From Cacajao melanocephalus (lineage: Eukaryota > Chordata > Mammalia > Primates > Pitheciidae), in contig CAUYLG010004830.1 in assembly GCA_963573385.1 (NCBI GenBank), forward strand, positions 1 to 64,000: a DNA stretch of 64,000 nt. The letters run 5' to 3'. The notes under the pieces were generated by a model, which saw only the letters and a list, made by a program, of their open reading frames with translations, searched no databases and was not told the DNA's origin. Numbering within the stretch: the stretch's first letter is position 1; the number at the start of each line of letters is the position of its first letter. Made by a program: the position numbers and the translations under genes. Of the stretch, positions 1 through 12,480 are shown in pieces.

Positions 1-124
1 TATCGTCCTCTGAACCACTCAGATCTTTCTTATCTTCAGTCTCAAAGTCATAGGCTCTGGTAAACTGATCTTCCATGGATGGCTTCCCAGATTTCCTGGA
101 ATATTTTTTTCTGGAGGACACCAT
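1..124 (-). pseudogene. SYCP3-like: SYCP3 retrocopy, 5' end (partial)
   Basis: Read on the minus strand, the start codon at 124-122 opens a 41-codon frame that runs off the window edge. It starts [16 protein letters not shown] and continues with the [20 protein letters not shown] block. This closely matches the N-terminus of synaptonemal complex protein 3, a meiotic chromosome-axis coiled-coil protein, as I remember it. There are a few substitutions (for example Arg at residue 5 and Met at 17) and an altered acidic stretch at 39-41. About 50 bases upstream of the start look like leader sequence and then pass into A+T-rich DNA. The remaining roughly 195 codons and any poly(A) tail lie outside the window. 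A retrocopy is inferred from the divergence and the lack of gene context; a true exon of the parent cannot be excluded from this fragment. Confidence 0.7.
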
Positions 125-258
125 ATCTAGCTGCTTCCTGAACTACCCCTAAGCCGCAACGCTTCTCAGGCAGTTTTTATTTTATTATTTGCTTTAATTT
201 TAAAAACTCAAGCACTTCTTGCATTCTCTCCATAATAGACCCATGTTTTATTTTTTTT

Positions 259-714
259 AAAGTAATGTTTTAATTTATTTTTTAATATTTTATTTCCATA
301 GGTTTTGGGGGAACAGGTAGTGTTTGGTCACATGAGTAAGTTGTTTGGTGGTGATTTGTGAGATTTTGGTGCACCCATCACCCAGGCAGCATACACTTAA
401 CCCAATTTGTGGTCTTTTATCCCTCACCCCCTTCCCAGCCTTCCCTCCCAAAAGTCCATTGTATCACGTTTATAGCAACACAATTCACAACTGCAAAAAT
501 GTAGAACTAGCACAAATGCCCATCAGTCACCGAGTGGATAAAGAAACTATGGATATACACAAGATGGAAAACTACTCAGCTGTAAAAAGGAATGAATTAA
601 GACTATTGAGACTATTATGCTAAGTGAAGTAACTCAGGAACGGAAAACCAAACATCACATATTCTCACTCATAAGTGGAAGCTAACCTATGAAAAGTAAC
701 GTTTTTAATTATTT
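259..714 (-). mobile_element. L1 (L1PB/L1MA-type) 3' end with 5' inversion and TSDs
   Basis: Bases about 284-467 are antisense L1 3' UTR: the complement of the stretch with the 'gatgggtgcacc' motif and the G-rich tract. Bases about 469-690 are L1 ORF2 end/3' UTR in the opposite (plus) orientation, with 'gtggataaagaaa' and 'tgaagtaactcagga'. The two parts are almost adjacent in a full L1, so this is one insertion with an inverted 5' segment (twin priming). Matching flanks beginning aaagtaatgtttt (259) and aaagtaacgtttt (693) are the likely target-site duplication. The T-rich stretch after 270 is the decayed poly(A) tail on the minus strand. Confidence 0.8.
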
Positions 715-970
715 TAATTCTGGAGCAGCAAAACTCACACTCCAGGTGGCTAAGCCTTGGTTCTTGTGGCCTGTGTTCTTTGGGGCAATTGCACATCCCC
801 TAGGGGGTGGGCTAGGGACGGGGGTAGGGTGGAGGAGATGAGTATGCCCTAATCAGGACCCTCAACTGGGCTCCGCCTTCTGAGCACACTCTACTGTTAA
901 GTTAGTTACAAGCCTAACTGGCGGTTTTTAGACTCTTTATTCTCCTTTGATTTCAGAATTTAAATATTTA

Positions 971-2048
<1,078 letters not shown>

Positions 2049-2408
2049 TGATATGGTTTCACTGTGTTCCCACCCAAATCTCATCTTGAATTGTAGCTCC
2101 GATAATTCCCACATCTTGTGGGAGGGACCCAGTGGGAAGTAATTGAATCATAGGAGCTGTTTCCCCCATACTGTTCCCATGGTAGTGAATAAGTCTCACA
2201 AGGTCTGATGTTTTATAAGGGCTTTCTCCCTTTGCTTAGCTCTCTTTCTGTCTTGCCTACCGCCATGTAAGCATGCCTTTCACCTTCTGCCATGATTGTG
2301 AGGCCTCCCCAGCTATGTGGAACTGTGAGTTCATTAAACCTCTTTTTCTTTATAAATTATCCAGTCTTGGGTATGTTTTTATCAGCAGCAGGAAAATGGA
2401 CTAATACA
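2049..2408 (+). mobile_element. Solo LTR, THE1/MSTA type (ERVL-MaLR)
   Basis: A 360-bp LTR beginning TGATATGGTTTCACTGTG and ending GGACTAATACA, with the 'cacccaaatctcatcttgaa' block and the 'attaaacctctttt' 3' region typical of THE1/MST LTRs. It is bounded by a perfect 5-bp target-site duplication, agaac (2044-2048 and 2409-2413), which fixes the ends and shows that it is a solo LTR. No internal retroviral sequence is present. Confidence 0.92.
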
Positions 2409-2702
2409 AGAACCAAGTGACATTTTGGGTCAGTCTCCTGAACCGGAGGTGCTGCTGGGCAGGCATCTTCCTGCTGCATGGCCTGAGAAAGGGAGAAAGC
2501 CCATTTTCACCAGAGATGCATGACAGGAAAAAGTTCCTGGTGGGTTTGACAGTCCCGGACTTCATCCCTTCCTGAGCCCCAGCTTCCTAAACTTGGCTTC
2601 TAGAAGATATTCCTTGAGATTTAGAATAAATTCTGCTTTGCAGTGTAAGTTGGTTCAAGAAACTTTTCTGCTGCTGTGTTGAAAAGAACAGTACTAAGTA
2701 TA

Positions 2703-3023
2703 CAGTTGGCCCTCCATATCCATGGGTTTCACATCCCAGGATTCAACCTGCCATGGGAAAAAAAATTTTTTTTTTAAATCACAATAGCACAATGAAAATG
2801 ATACATATAAAAATAGAGTATAATGACTTTGCATAGCATTTACATGGTATTAAGTAGCATAAGTAATCTAGGGATGACAAAGTATACAGAAGGATGTGTG
2901 TGGATTTATGCAAATATGATGCCATTTCATATCACAGACTTGAGCATCCATTTGAGGATTTTGGTATCTACAATGTGGGGGCAGGTGGGGATCCAATTCC
3001 TTACAAATACTGAGGGATGGCTG
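2703..3023 (+). mobile_element. TcMar-Tigger-group nonautonomous DNA transposon (MITE)
   Basis: Terminal inverted repeats start CAGTTGGCCCTCC on the left and end GAGGGATGGCTG on the right. The element is flanked by TA dinucleotides (2701-2702 and 3024-3025), as expected for Tc1/mariner-type insertion. The interior is noncoding; a 121-codon frame crossing it is chance. A second copy of the same family lies at about 9.49-9.84 kb in the opposite orientation. The exact family name (MER2/MER44 group) is uncertain. Confidence 0.85.
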
Positions 3024-3025
3024 TA

Positions 3026-3719
3026 CACTGCCTATCTCTGGGAATGTCAGGCTCCAGCTGGTAAGACAGAATCAGAAGACAACCTAGGAAAACAAGAAAG
3101 CACAGTCGGGGCAAAAGTCTTCATCTTCTCTCTTCATCTACTGGCACCAACACAATCATGCGTTTCTCCTCCCTTTTCACATTCCTGAGAATCATTTTAT
3201 CCGTTCAGATATGTCTAGCTACAGGTCACAAAATACTAACAGTCCAGATGCATCTGATCTCACTTGGCAGACAGGCTGAAGAGACATGGTTCTCCAGTTT
3301 GGTCCGAGTTCAATGACTTCAGAGGTCTAGTAGGTTTGTCCATGATTCTCTCGCCCTTCCCTTCATGGTCCAAAACCTGCCATGGGCCCCAGGTGTCATT
3401 ATAGTACAAAACAGCATCCACAGAAGGGAGGGAGAGAAGGGAACAAAAGGCTGCTCCTTAGCTGCTCTCCTTTGGCAAAGAACCTCTAAGCTGACTTCTC
3501 CTTTTATTTGGCTTTTTGACCTGACCTGGGTTGTATGTCTACTCCCAAACCATCACTAGCAAAGGGAAATGAATGGCCTTGGCAGGCTCAAGCCAATCAT
3601 GAGTTGTTCTCTGGGACAGGGGACAGTTCTGTGTTAGCAAAAGAGAAGGAGGGATGGCTGCTGCATGGATTCCTGACAGTGGTTGCAGCTGTAAGCATCA
3701 CCCAGTTACCAGGCTGAAG
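3026..3719. other. Non-repeat interval
   Basis: Two overlapping plus frames of about 60 codons (3365-3559 and 3535-3717) have no recognisable family. No promoter-like or structured RNA signal was seen. Confidence 0.45.
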
Positions 3720-3960
3720 GCTCTGGCATCATCCCTGACTCTCCCTTTCTCCTGCCTCCATCTTCAACCTTGATTCACACACTGGATTTTCTCCAATCAG
3801 AAGTCAAGCTCCATTGATTGTCTTTCCAAAACACCTCCGGCATCTGTCCAACCTCATGATCCCACTGTCACTGTTTTATTTCACGTTTCATTATTACATA
3901 CTTCTAAAATTTCATAACCCTTCTCCAAGATCTTCTCATCTCCAGCCACTCTCCCATTTT
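3720..3960 (+). mobile_element. L2 LINE fragment (ORF2 C-terminal region)
   Basis: The run 'atcatccctgactctccctt' and the following 'cagaagtcaagctcc' and 'tgtctttccaaaacacctcc' resemble the L2 ORF2 3' coding region ('gtcatccttgactcctctct'). It is heavily diverged and not open. Confidence 0.6.
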
Positions 3961-4155
3961 TGACCTGAGAAGTATGTAAAAGCAAACAAGAAGCTTGGCT
4001 CAGACTACCTCATGCTGCGCTAACAGAATTTTGAGAGTAAACTTCAAGCGATCAGCCTGACACGTTAAGACCCTCTGCGATGATGCTCCAACCCCCCTTT
4101 GATTGCCTATTTTCAGTTTGCTATATTCCATATTGCTCCCTATATGCATGCGCAT

Positions 4156-4159
<4 letters not shown>

Positions 4160-4190
<31 letters not shown>

Positions 4191-4214
4191 CACACACACA
4201 GCCACACACACACA
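4160..4214 (+). repeat. (CA)n microsatellite
   Basis: An uninterrupted AC/CA run of about 15 dinucleotides, followed by interrupted CA blocks (aggcac, agccac). Overlapping frames of 79 and 114 codons on the two strands are artefacts of the repeat and its flanks. Confidence 0.97.
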
Positions 4215-4439
4215 AATATACGCTGACATACGCAAACACAAAGGAGTCATGGTTCCTTCTTCTAACTTTGTCTGCCTTCTAACTCTTCCTCATACAGTCC
4301 CAACATCCAAATTGAACCCCTCTTTAAGAAGGTGCTCTGATCAGTTCCACATCAGGACACACATAGGACATAAAGCTCTTTGTACAGCCCCTGAGGTAAG
4401 CCTCCAAGCCAGCCAGGTCCTTCCAGCAGAGATGGCTAC

Positions 4440-4705
4440 TTGATTCACCTGCATTCAACAACCAGAACACTAGCGAGAAAGCTCTACTTTGGGAAACACA
4501 GTCTCCTTCATGAAATCTCTCCAGATCCTTCTTGAAGTGTTTTCTCCTTCTGTAATTTATCTTATGGCTCTTATGGCATTCAATACTTCTACCTTGAAGT
4601 AGAATTAGATATACCTGTGACTTACCTCCTTCACTGCTGTAAATTCTTTGAAGGCAGAATTTCTGCCCAGGCTTTGCACATAATTGGTGCGCAATAAATA
4701 CAGGT
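4440..4705 (+). mobile_element. L2 LINE 3' end
   Basis: Diverged L2 3' UTR. 'ctgtaaattctttgaaggcag' corresponds to the consensus 'ctgtaagctccatgagggcag', and it ends in 'ggtgcgcaataaatac', matching 'ggcgctcaataaatat'. Confidence 0.75.
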
Positions 4706-6699
4706 TACAGACATAAAAATGCAAAGCCAATGCTGTGAACTGTGTGCTTCCTTGTGAGAGCAGCACTAAATAGAGAAGTGATCAAAGCTGGCCAGGTAAG
4801 GGGTCATACGGGAATAAGGCTGGGGCTGGAATCTGTGAGCAGAAGAGACAAGAATCATCCCATGGATGGGGAGAAGGACAAGAAGAAAATGAGCAAGGGA
4901 GCTGTTCAAGACAGTGCTCAGAGCTGCAGAAGTGGCACGGAGAGCAGGCAGTAGATGGAGGAAGAGAGGCTCGGGGAAAGGAAGGATGGAACCCGCGGGG
5001 CTTCCCTGAGCAGGGGAAGGGCACTGTGGTGCCGAGAACAGTGTCACCGCTCATTCCCACAAAGTCTACATGTGTCTCCGAGGACCAAACATCAACATTC
5101 AACTTATTTTGATTAAAAACATTGTATTTTCACATAGAAGCCTTAACAATTCAAATGGTAATAATATATCACTAAGCCATTAACCAGAAAAGTACACAAT
5201 CGAAGCTTCCTGCTGTCTCCTAGGATCCCACCAGACCCTCTGCAGTGATTCTATCAGAACAGCCAGCAGGGGCTTGGAGGACTCTCAGGACTGGGTATCA
5301 GCCTTTGAGGAGTTATCATCAGTAGGCGGCCTCGCCCTTGTCAGGCAGTTGGCTCCACTTTGTGAGGTCCTCTCCAGACACAGGTAGCTAGGATGATGGT
5401 CCAGACTCTCTTGCAGCCAACAGTAATCTCTAGGCACCGGTACTGCCAACAGCTTTCCCCTGACTGCTCTGTTTCCAAAGAATTTCTGAAAGAGCCAGCT
5501 CTTCCTCATTCTTAGAAATAACAGGAAAGCAGAAACAGCACAATTTTCCTTCTTCAGTTCTATTTATTTAGAGACCAGTAACAAGGGTCACTTCCTGGAT
5601 TAATTTGTGACTTTAGAAATATCAAGGAACATCTTTACTTAAATGTATCCTCAGAAGTATCCACATGGCTACCTCATGAATAGCTGCATATCTGCCATGG
5701 ATCTTATACAAAACTCAGGAAGTTTTTCTCAAGATAAAGATATGTGCTTCTTTTCTGCAGGGTATGTAAACTAAATAACCCAATGCATTTTTTTCTGTTT
5801 TTGTCTTGGCCACTAGGAAGTTCAGCTATAAATGCAGAATTCATGCCGATTATTCATTACAAGTACATGGTGATTTCCAATTTTTCTCAGTTTAGATGAC
5901 CTACTTCATACTTAAAAAAAAAATAAGGTTGTGGAAGGTGTCATTTTTGAATGGTCTGGAAGCATAGCTCCCATTTTGCTATGGTCTTGCAAAGAGTTCC
6001 AACTTCCTAGTTGGACACATTCTGTTTAAAAGATGAAGTAACTTAGGAATGTTGACAAATCACTGATACAGGAATACAATACTTTGAAGAGATGAATCTT
6101 GTAAGTAGGAGGGTATTGTTCAGATGAGTTAGTAAGAAGGGGAAGGCTCACGGGAACAAGCTTGGGTGGTGTCTTTGAACATCCTCACTGAGCTCAGGAG
6201 GCAGTCAGGTGCCCTGACGGGCATGCTTCACATTGGTCAGAGGAAGGACTGAAGCTCTCGGGACTGACTCGATATAGATAATGGGCTCCCATTAAGGACT
6301 GAGTATAGTAGTACCCTCCGCCTCCTGACAACATGGTTACACAGAGGGGACAGTCACCCTGAGTTTCTGATCTTACTTTGCTCTGTCTATTCTGCTTCTC
6401 ATCACTTGCTTTATTTTGACCTCCAATATCTTCACCACTGGCTGCAAAGTACTCTTGTAGGTCCAGCCTGCTTCCCAGCGAAGCACCAGGGTCTGGAGCC
6501 TTCCTCCCAATCTCTGGGAATCTGCTCCCCATCCTGGTACCCCCACTAGTCAGTCAAGTGCTACCGAGTATCCCTTCATGAGATTCCCTTCCACACAGAG
6601 CCACCTATCCACATTTTGGTTTAAACACAGGCTGGTCAATTTCTCTGTTCATATCCTTCCTCCAACCCTAGACATTAATGCCAGTGAGCATGGCGCTGT
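4706..6699. other. Long non-repeat interval
   Basis: Frames of 70-112 codons occur here: 4742-4954 plus, 4766-5047 and 4782-5102 minus, 5285-5509 minus and 6194-6532 minus. The first three overlap one another on both strands, and none shows a recognisable domain. I see no repeat family. The 5220-5500 part is more G+C-rich than its surroundings. Confidence 0.45.
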
Positions 6700-6780
6700 A
6701 CCTCACTGCTCTGTGTGCTCCTAACATGGAGCCCTGTGCCGAGCACATTCAAAGCACTCAACCAATGTTTAAAGAACTCA
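6700..6780 (+). mobile_element. L2 LINE 3' end fragment
   Basis: 'agccctgtgccgagcacatt' followed by 'actcaaccaatgtttaaagaa' matches the terminal part of L2 (consensus 'cagtgcctggcacatagtag', then 'gctcaataaatatttgttga'). Confidence 0.55.
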
Positions 6781-6784
6781 TTTC

Positions 6785-6980
6785 ACCTCTTTGCCTTAGT
6801 TATATCAGTTTCCTCACCTATAAAAATAGAGATTCTAAGGCTGCTATAAGGATTAAATGAGTCAAAACATAAAAAGTAGCATGTTTGAGTATATTCTAGG
6901 CTGAACTTTATTGAATATAAAGTTTGGCCATTATTACTAGGCACTCAACAAATGTTTGTTGAATAAAAGACTAAATGAAT
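6785..6980 (+). mobile_element. MIR SINE with L2-like tail
   Basis: MIR core and 3' half: 'cagtttcctcacctataaaa', 'aggattaaatgagtcaaaac'. It ends in 'aggcactcaacaaatgtttg', the L2-like tail shared by MIR elements. Confidence 0.8.
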
Positions 6981-7875
6981 ATTCATATAATGACAGAATC
7001 AATGTTAAAAAATTAAACGGCTCACTTGCCTAGTAGGTTTTATCTTTGAAACACTTTCACATGGAATCAATATCCACAAACCTGAGTGGCAGTTACAGGA
7101 AACAGGCATTATTATTGTATACAAGGCATCTGTCAATCACAGACAGAGCTGGAATGCCACTGGAAGTACATGCTGTATGGAAGGCAATGGCCAAATTCCC
7201 TTTCTCCAGCCCTAACCCTGTGCTCTTTCCCAGAATCCAGGATGGTGTGATGAGTTCTGCATGTGACACAGTGGAGAAAGTGACCCCCATAAGCTAATGT
7301 AACCCAGCATTTGTTGCCGGCATCTGCCAGAGCAATTTCAATTAGCTTCCAGAATAGATACTGCCATGTAGCTGATGCAGCAATTTCCATTTAAAGCACT
7401 ATGGAGCAATTTCATTTCATAAAGCTATCCCTTCAGCTTAGATTCAAGAGTATGCCACATTTGTGAAGATGGAAATGGCATAATTATGTTCTAAGTAGAG
7501 TCTATAAGTCACAAACCAATTCCAAAGGCCAATGAATCAGAAAAGTTGCTTTTTCAAGGTATTTTTTCCATACTGTGAGGCCCAAGGGCACGGCAGCCAG
7601 CAATGAACACACAACCACCATGAGAGGTCCTGCCTTTCTTGAAGTTCCTGAGTGTCTCTCACCTGCTTTCTGCAAATCTCCCATTCGGAGGACACTATCT
7701 CTTCATATCAGGTATAAATAAGAGTCATCTAAAGAAAGACCATCCACAATATGCTACTCCTCACATAACAAAGAAGGAGAGATCCACAAGAAGAGAAGAG
7801 CCTCAACTAGATCCCAGTAATTAAATTACCAAAGAGAAACTTTTATCCCATAATTTCAACTTGCTCTGTCCAACT
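6981..7875. other. Non-repeat interval
   Basis: No repeat family recognised. Frames at 7046-7297 (plus) and 7093-7290/7133-7390 (minus) overlap antisense to each other and carry no known motif. Confidence 0.45.
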
Positions 7876-8249
7876 AGGATAGGGTTTGGCTCTGTGTCCC
7901 CACCCAAATCTCATCTCAAACAGTAATCCCAATGTGTCAAGGGAGGGACCTGTCACATCCACGTACCGAGGGAGGAAGTGATTGGATCATGGGGGTTTTC
8001 CCCATGCTCTTCTCGTGATAGTGAGTGAGTTCTCACAAGATCTGACGGTTTAAAAGTGTGGCACTTGCCCTTTAGCTCTCTATCCTGCTGCCTTGTGAAA
8101 AAGGTACTTGCTTCTCCTTCACCTTCTGCCATGATTTTAAGTTTCCTGAGGCTTCGCCAGCCATGCAGAACTGAGTCAATTAAACCTCTTTCCTTTATAA
8201 ATTACTGTCTCGGTATTTCCTTATTACAGTGTGAAAATGGACTAATATA
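7876..8249 (+). mobile_element. MSTA/MSTB-type LTR (ERVL-MaLR), solo
   Basis: It carries 'tgtccccacccaaatctcat', 'ggatcatgggggttttcccc' and 'tcaattaaacctctttcctt', and ends 'gaaaatggactaatat'. The start is diverged (gatagggtttggc). It has the same family and orientation as the LTRs at 2.05 and 48.7 kb. No clean 5-bp duplication could be called. Confidence 0.88.
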
Positions 8250-8461
8250 AACCAGAACGTATTTATTAACACTCGAAACAAAGGAACAAATGTTATCTGA
8301 ACCAAATATCACTCCCTGTCTGTTTACTAATTAATGTTCTGAAAATATCCTATGGCTAGTGAATAGAACTATTAAAGCCAAAGAGCAACAGGATGAGTGC
8401 AGTCACTGCTGCTGACTAATGGTGGGACCATACTGACCAGGGAATCCCTGGGAAAGGAGGG

Positions 8462-8640
8462 AGGAAGGGGAACATTTATTGAGCACCTACTATATGCCAG
8501 ACCCTGTGCTTTCAGCTTGTCCTGTCACTCAGTCCTCATAGGGACTGCACACATAGCTGCAGATGAGGACATTGAGCCTCAGAAAGGTTAAGGCAAAGGC
8601 CCAACGTCACACCACATGCAAGGTTGTGGATCCTAAATGA
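8462..8640 (-). mobile_element. MIR SINE
   Basis: Antisense MIR: 'acatttattgagcacctact', 'gatgaggacattgagcctca' and 'aggttaaggcaaaggcccaa', in consensus order. Confidence 0.85.
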
Positions 8641-9377
8641 ACCACACATGTGGTGACCACTCCTCATTCCCCAGAGCCTCTGCAGCATTTTGTTTTTGCA
8701 ACATAAAAGCCAAGTCATGACCTCTCATCTAGAACAGCAGAATCATAGTGAATGAACTCTTTCTGTCTTTGGTATATTTCAAGCTGTAGTTAATATAATT
8801 TATTTATTTAAAAAATACTCAACTCCAAACACTTTCAGATAAATCATTCCAGCCAATATTTTCATACCACTCTGTTGAGGAAGATGTGTTTATACCGACA
8901 CGCATTTCAGGCGTATTTCAAAGAACTAAATATTTATTAGTATTTGGATTTTGCTAATATTGTGTGCATGGCAAATTCTTCAGTTATATCCGGAGGGCTT
9001 TTATAAATGAGTTTGTGGCCATGAATGAAATAATTTTCAATTATTCATTTCATTCATCTACCCCTCAGAATAAGCAATATCTTAATTTTTCTCAATTTTA
9101 TTAATTTTGATATAAATAAAAATGAATGCTTTCCCCCAAATCGTAGAAAATAGGTGCCCAAAAGGCATGAGACAAATATTATCGGTGATCCATTTTTAAG
9201 TTAATAACTATTTAAAGGTTCACATTTACTGAATCTAATTTTAAAATCAGAACTATAATTTATTCACATCGCATTAATATAGCCTAATTTAAAATTTCAA
9301 TGAGCTTTTAAAGCCAGAAATATAAACTGTAAAATCAGGGCTAGTATCTAATATGCTTTGTTTGACTGTGTTGGTTA
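8641..9377. other. A+T-rich non-repeat interval
   Basis: Very A+T-rich from 8790 on, without an ORF above 60 codons beyond 8718. No repeat family was identified. Confidence 0.45.
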
Positions 9378-9400
9378 TTTATTTATTTATTTATTTAGTA
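9378..9400 (+). repeat. (TTTA)n microsatellite
   Basis: About five tandem ATTT units within A+T-rich sequence. Confidence 0.9.
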
Positions 9401-9487
9401 TGTGTGTTGGTATTTTAAATGTACTGTTCTCCATGTATACTTTTATTCTGCTTACGTTTTTTAAAAAATTGCCGCAAAATTTACATA

Positions 9488-9836
9488 CAGTCGTCCTTCG
9501 ATATCTGTGAGGGATTGGTTCCAAGATGATCAAGTCCCTTATGTAAAATGGTATATATTAGCATATAACCTACACACATCCTCCCATATATTTCAGATCA
9601 TCTCTAGATTACTTATAATACCTAATGCAGTGCAGATGCTATGTACATAGTTGTTATATGGTATTATTTGGATTCTCTAAATAATCTAAACATAGATATA
9701 AATGTGTTTATAACATAATAATGACAAGAAAGATGTTTGTAGATGTTCAGTATAGACACATTTTTTCCCAAATATTTTCAGTCTGTGGTTGGTTGAATCC
9801 ATGGACATAGAAACTGTGGATACAGCGGGCCAACTG
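9488..9836 (-). mobile_element. TcMar-Tigger-group MITE, second copy
   Basis: It begins CAGTCGTCCTTCGATATC after TA (9486-9487) and ends GCGGGCCAACTG. The internal 'cacatcctcccatatatt' and 'catctctagattacttataa' are the reverse complement of blocks in the 2703-3023 copy. The right-hand TA appears mutated to TG. Confidence 0.82.
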
Positions 9837-9844
9837 TGTAGTAA

Positions 9845-10482
<638 letters not shown>

Positions 10483-10554
10483 CAGCTTATCTTTCTGCAG
10501 TCTGTTCACTCTGTCTCAGATGCCACCTTTGCTGCCTCACAAATCCTGCTGATC

Positions 10555-10650
10555 TTACTGAACTTACCCAATGCCATCTCCTCCATCAGGCTTTTCTCGA
10601 TCTCTCCAGAGCAGCTCCTTTTCTGTGCATGCTGTCTTCTTTAAGACATA
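10555..10650 (+). mobile_element. L2 LINE fragment
   Basis: 'ccatctcctccatcaggctt' followed by 'ctcgatctctccagagcagc' resembles the L2 segment 'gtcacctcctccaggaagcct'. It is short and diverged. Confidence 0.45.
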
Positions 10651-10849
10651 TTTCATTTGGCCACCTGTGATGTGTTGGTACTCCCTGGAGGGGTAGGAAG
10701 TGCTGATTCCCTCATCCTACAGAGCACTCACCAAAGGAAAGGAGAGGACACAAACCAATAGTCACTTGGTGGATGAATGCAGCTGGGAGGCGAAGCCGTG
10801 GAGGACAGGAGGGAGGAAAATGTTTAATTAAGGCCCAGATGCATTCTCA

Positions 10850-11000
10850 CCATTTTCCTTCCCTTTTTTCTCTCCTGCCACCTCTTTTCCTCTTCTTTCT
10901 CCACCCTTCCCCCTTCTGCTCTTGCTCTTCCTCTTCCTCCTCCTCTACCCTTTCCCCTCCATCTCTCTTTCTATTTCTCTCTCATTCCCTGTTTTCTTTG
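10850..11000 (+). repeat. Polypyrimidine (CT-rich) tract
   Basis: About 150 bases almost entirely of C and T on the plus strand, with CTT/CTC triplet clusters. The 90-codon Ser/Leu/Phe-rich frame over it (10773-11045) is a composition artefact. Confidence 0.9.
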
Positions 11001-11476
11001 CCTCATATGTTCATTTATTTCTCTTGTGTTAGTGAATTCACTTGACAAACATTTAATGGAATATCAGCTTCCTGGAGGTTTCATTATACCTCTGCCCAGA
11101 CAGCAGGCAGCAGGCCTGGTGGTCATTGTTCAGGGTATCAGGGGGAGAAAGAGTGGTCTCAAGGTGGCAGTGGAAGACAACTGTTAGGAGTAGAGAATAA
11201 TCCCTATCTGTGGCCTCAGTGAGTGCCCAGAGGCTCAACTAGCCAGAAAGGGGTCCAGAAGTTTGACAGTGGGTCAGATTATCTCCTAGTGCATGGGGAT
11301 CTTGGAACACATGTAAGAGGAACAGAAGCTCAATAAGAAAAGAAACCTACAGATTCACAGGACAAAAACCCATTGACTAGACACATTCCTCCTGCACTAC
11401 ACAGCTGTTCTCGGGGGTGCAGGAAGGCAGAGAAGCAGATGATAGGACAAATGCTTCTATGAGATAGGATCATAAT
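11001..11476. other. Non-repeat interval
   Basis: No repeat or gene recognised. The 61-codon minus frame at 11053-11238 has no known motif. Confidence 0.45.
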
Positions 11477-11484
11477 AAATTTTT

Positions 11485-11731
11485 ACTTTTTATTTTTGAG
11501 ATGGAGTTTCACTCTGTTGCCCATGCTGGAGTGCAGTGGTGCAATCTTGGTTCACTGTAGCTGGGACTACAGGGGCATGCCACTAGGCCCGGCTAATTTT
11601 TTTGTATTTTTAGTAGAGACAGGGTTTCACCATATTAGTTAGGCTGGTCTCGAACTCCTGACCTCAAGCCATCCACCTGCCTCCGTCTCCCAAACTGCTG
11701 GGATCACAGGCATGAGACACCACACTTGGCC
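11485..11731 (-). mobile_element. Alu with internal deletion
   Basis: Antisense Alu lacking about 50 bases of the 'caacctccgcctcccgggtt' segment: 'ttggttcactg' joins directly to 'tagctgggactac'. The 8-bp flanks aaattttt (11477-11484 and 11732-11739) are a probable target-site duplication. Confidence 0.92.
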
Positions 11732-11884
11732 AAATTTTTCAGCAACAGCAGAGATTTTAACTGTGACAACTTCAGGAAGTAGAAAGGAGTTAGAGAGAAG
11801 ACCGAGTCATGTCACTGGCTCAGCCCTACAGCAAGTATAAAATGAAGAAAGGAGCTTAGATAACATGATAGAACTAAATATATT

Positions 11885-11945
11885 TTATAAATGAAGACAA
11901 CGATCCAGGGAGAACCAGTGATTCATCCAATTTCACACAGCAGGT
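11885..11945 (-). mobile_element. MIR SINE fragment
   Basis: 'ataaatgaagacaacgatcc' and 'caatttcacacagcaggttc' align with the antisense MIR core ('gatgaggaaactgaggc', then 'ggtcacacagc'). It is short. Confidence 0.45.
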
Positions 11946-12480
11946 TCCTCTGTGCTTCCGTGGGTTTCTGAGGCCAAATCCAACATGGTTCCTACCATAT
12001 TTCTCAAAAATAAAACAGTTCAAGAGCAGAATTTGAATAGGCAAAGAAATTTAGAGAGAGCAATTCGAGATGGTAGAAAAGGTCAGAATAGCATACTAAT
12101 GGAGGAGGAGGTTAGGAAAGTAGTGTGGGCCAGATTACTAAGGATTTCAATGCCAAGTAATGAAGTATAGACTTGATCCTTCAGAAGCAGTAATGGAATT
12201 AAGTTTTGGTTTTTAAATCAGAGGTAAAATAAAACATAAAGAATGATTTAAAAGGCTTACTGAAAAAATAGGAGTGCAAAAATCTTATTTTAAAAAAAAG
12301 AATGATTTAGGCCATTAGGTTAGTATAAAAGTTGTGCACATTGTGACTTTTTGGGCTGGTTATGCTTTAGGCTAAACAGGTCTCAGAATGGTGCCAAACT
12401 CACAGTCTCTGCCAACAGACAGCGTTCCTCTATGTGTCACCATATGGAAACCACGTGACCTCCCCATCATGGCCAGAGAA
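11946..12480. other. Diverged interval, possible old unnamed repeat
   Basis: The stretch 12120-12200 ('ccagattactaaggatttca' and on) has the feel of an old interspersed repeat with a 'gatttta.. atggg' core, but I could not name it. There is no supported gene. Confidence 0.3.

Noticed and set aside
4742..5102. Three overlapping frames of 70-106 codons on both strands
   Set aside because: Mutually antisense or overlapping, with no recognised domain; typical of locally G+C-richer noncoding DNA.
10773..11045. Ser/Leu/Phe-rich 90-codon frame resembling a membrane or low-complexity protein
   Set aside because: It is the translation of a polypyrimidine tract.
12305..12345. MADE1/mariner-like word 'ttaggttagtataaaagttg'
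   Set aside because: Only about 30 bases resemble the mariner MITE end and no opposite end was found; too short to call.
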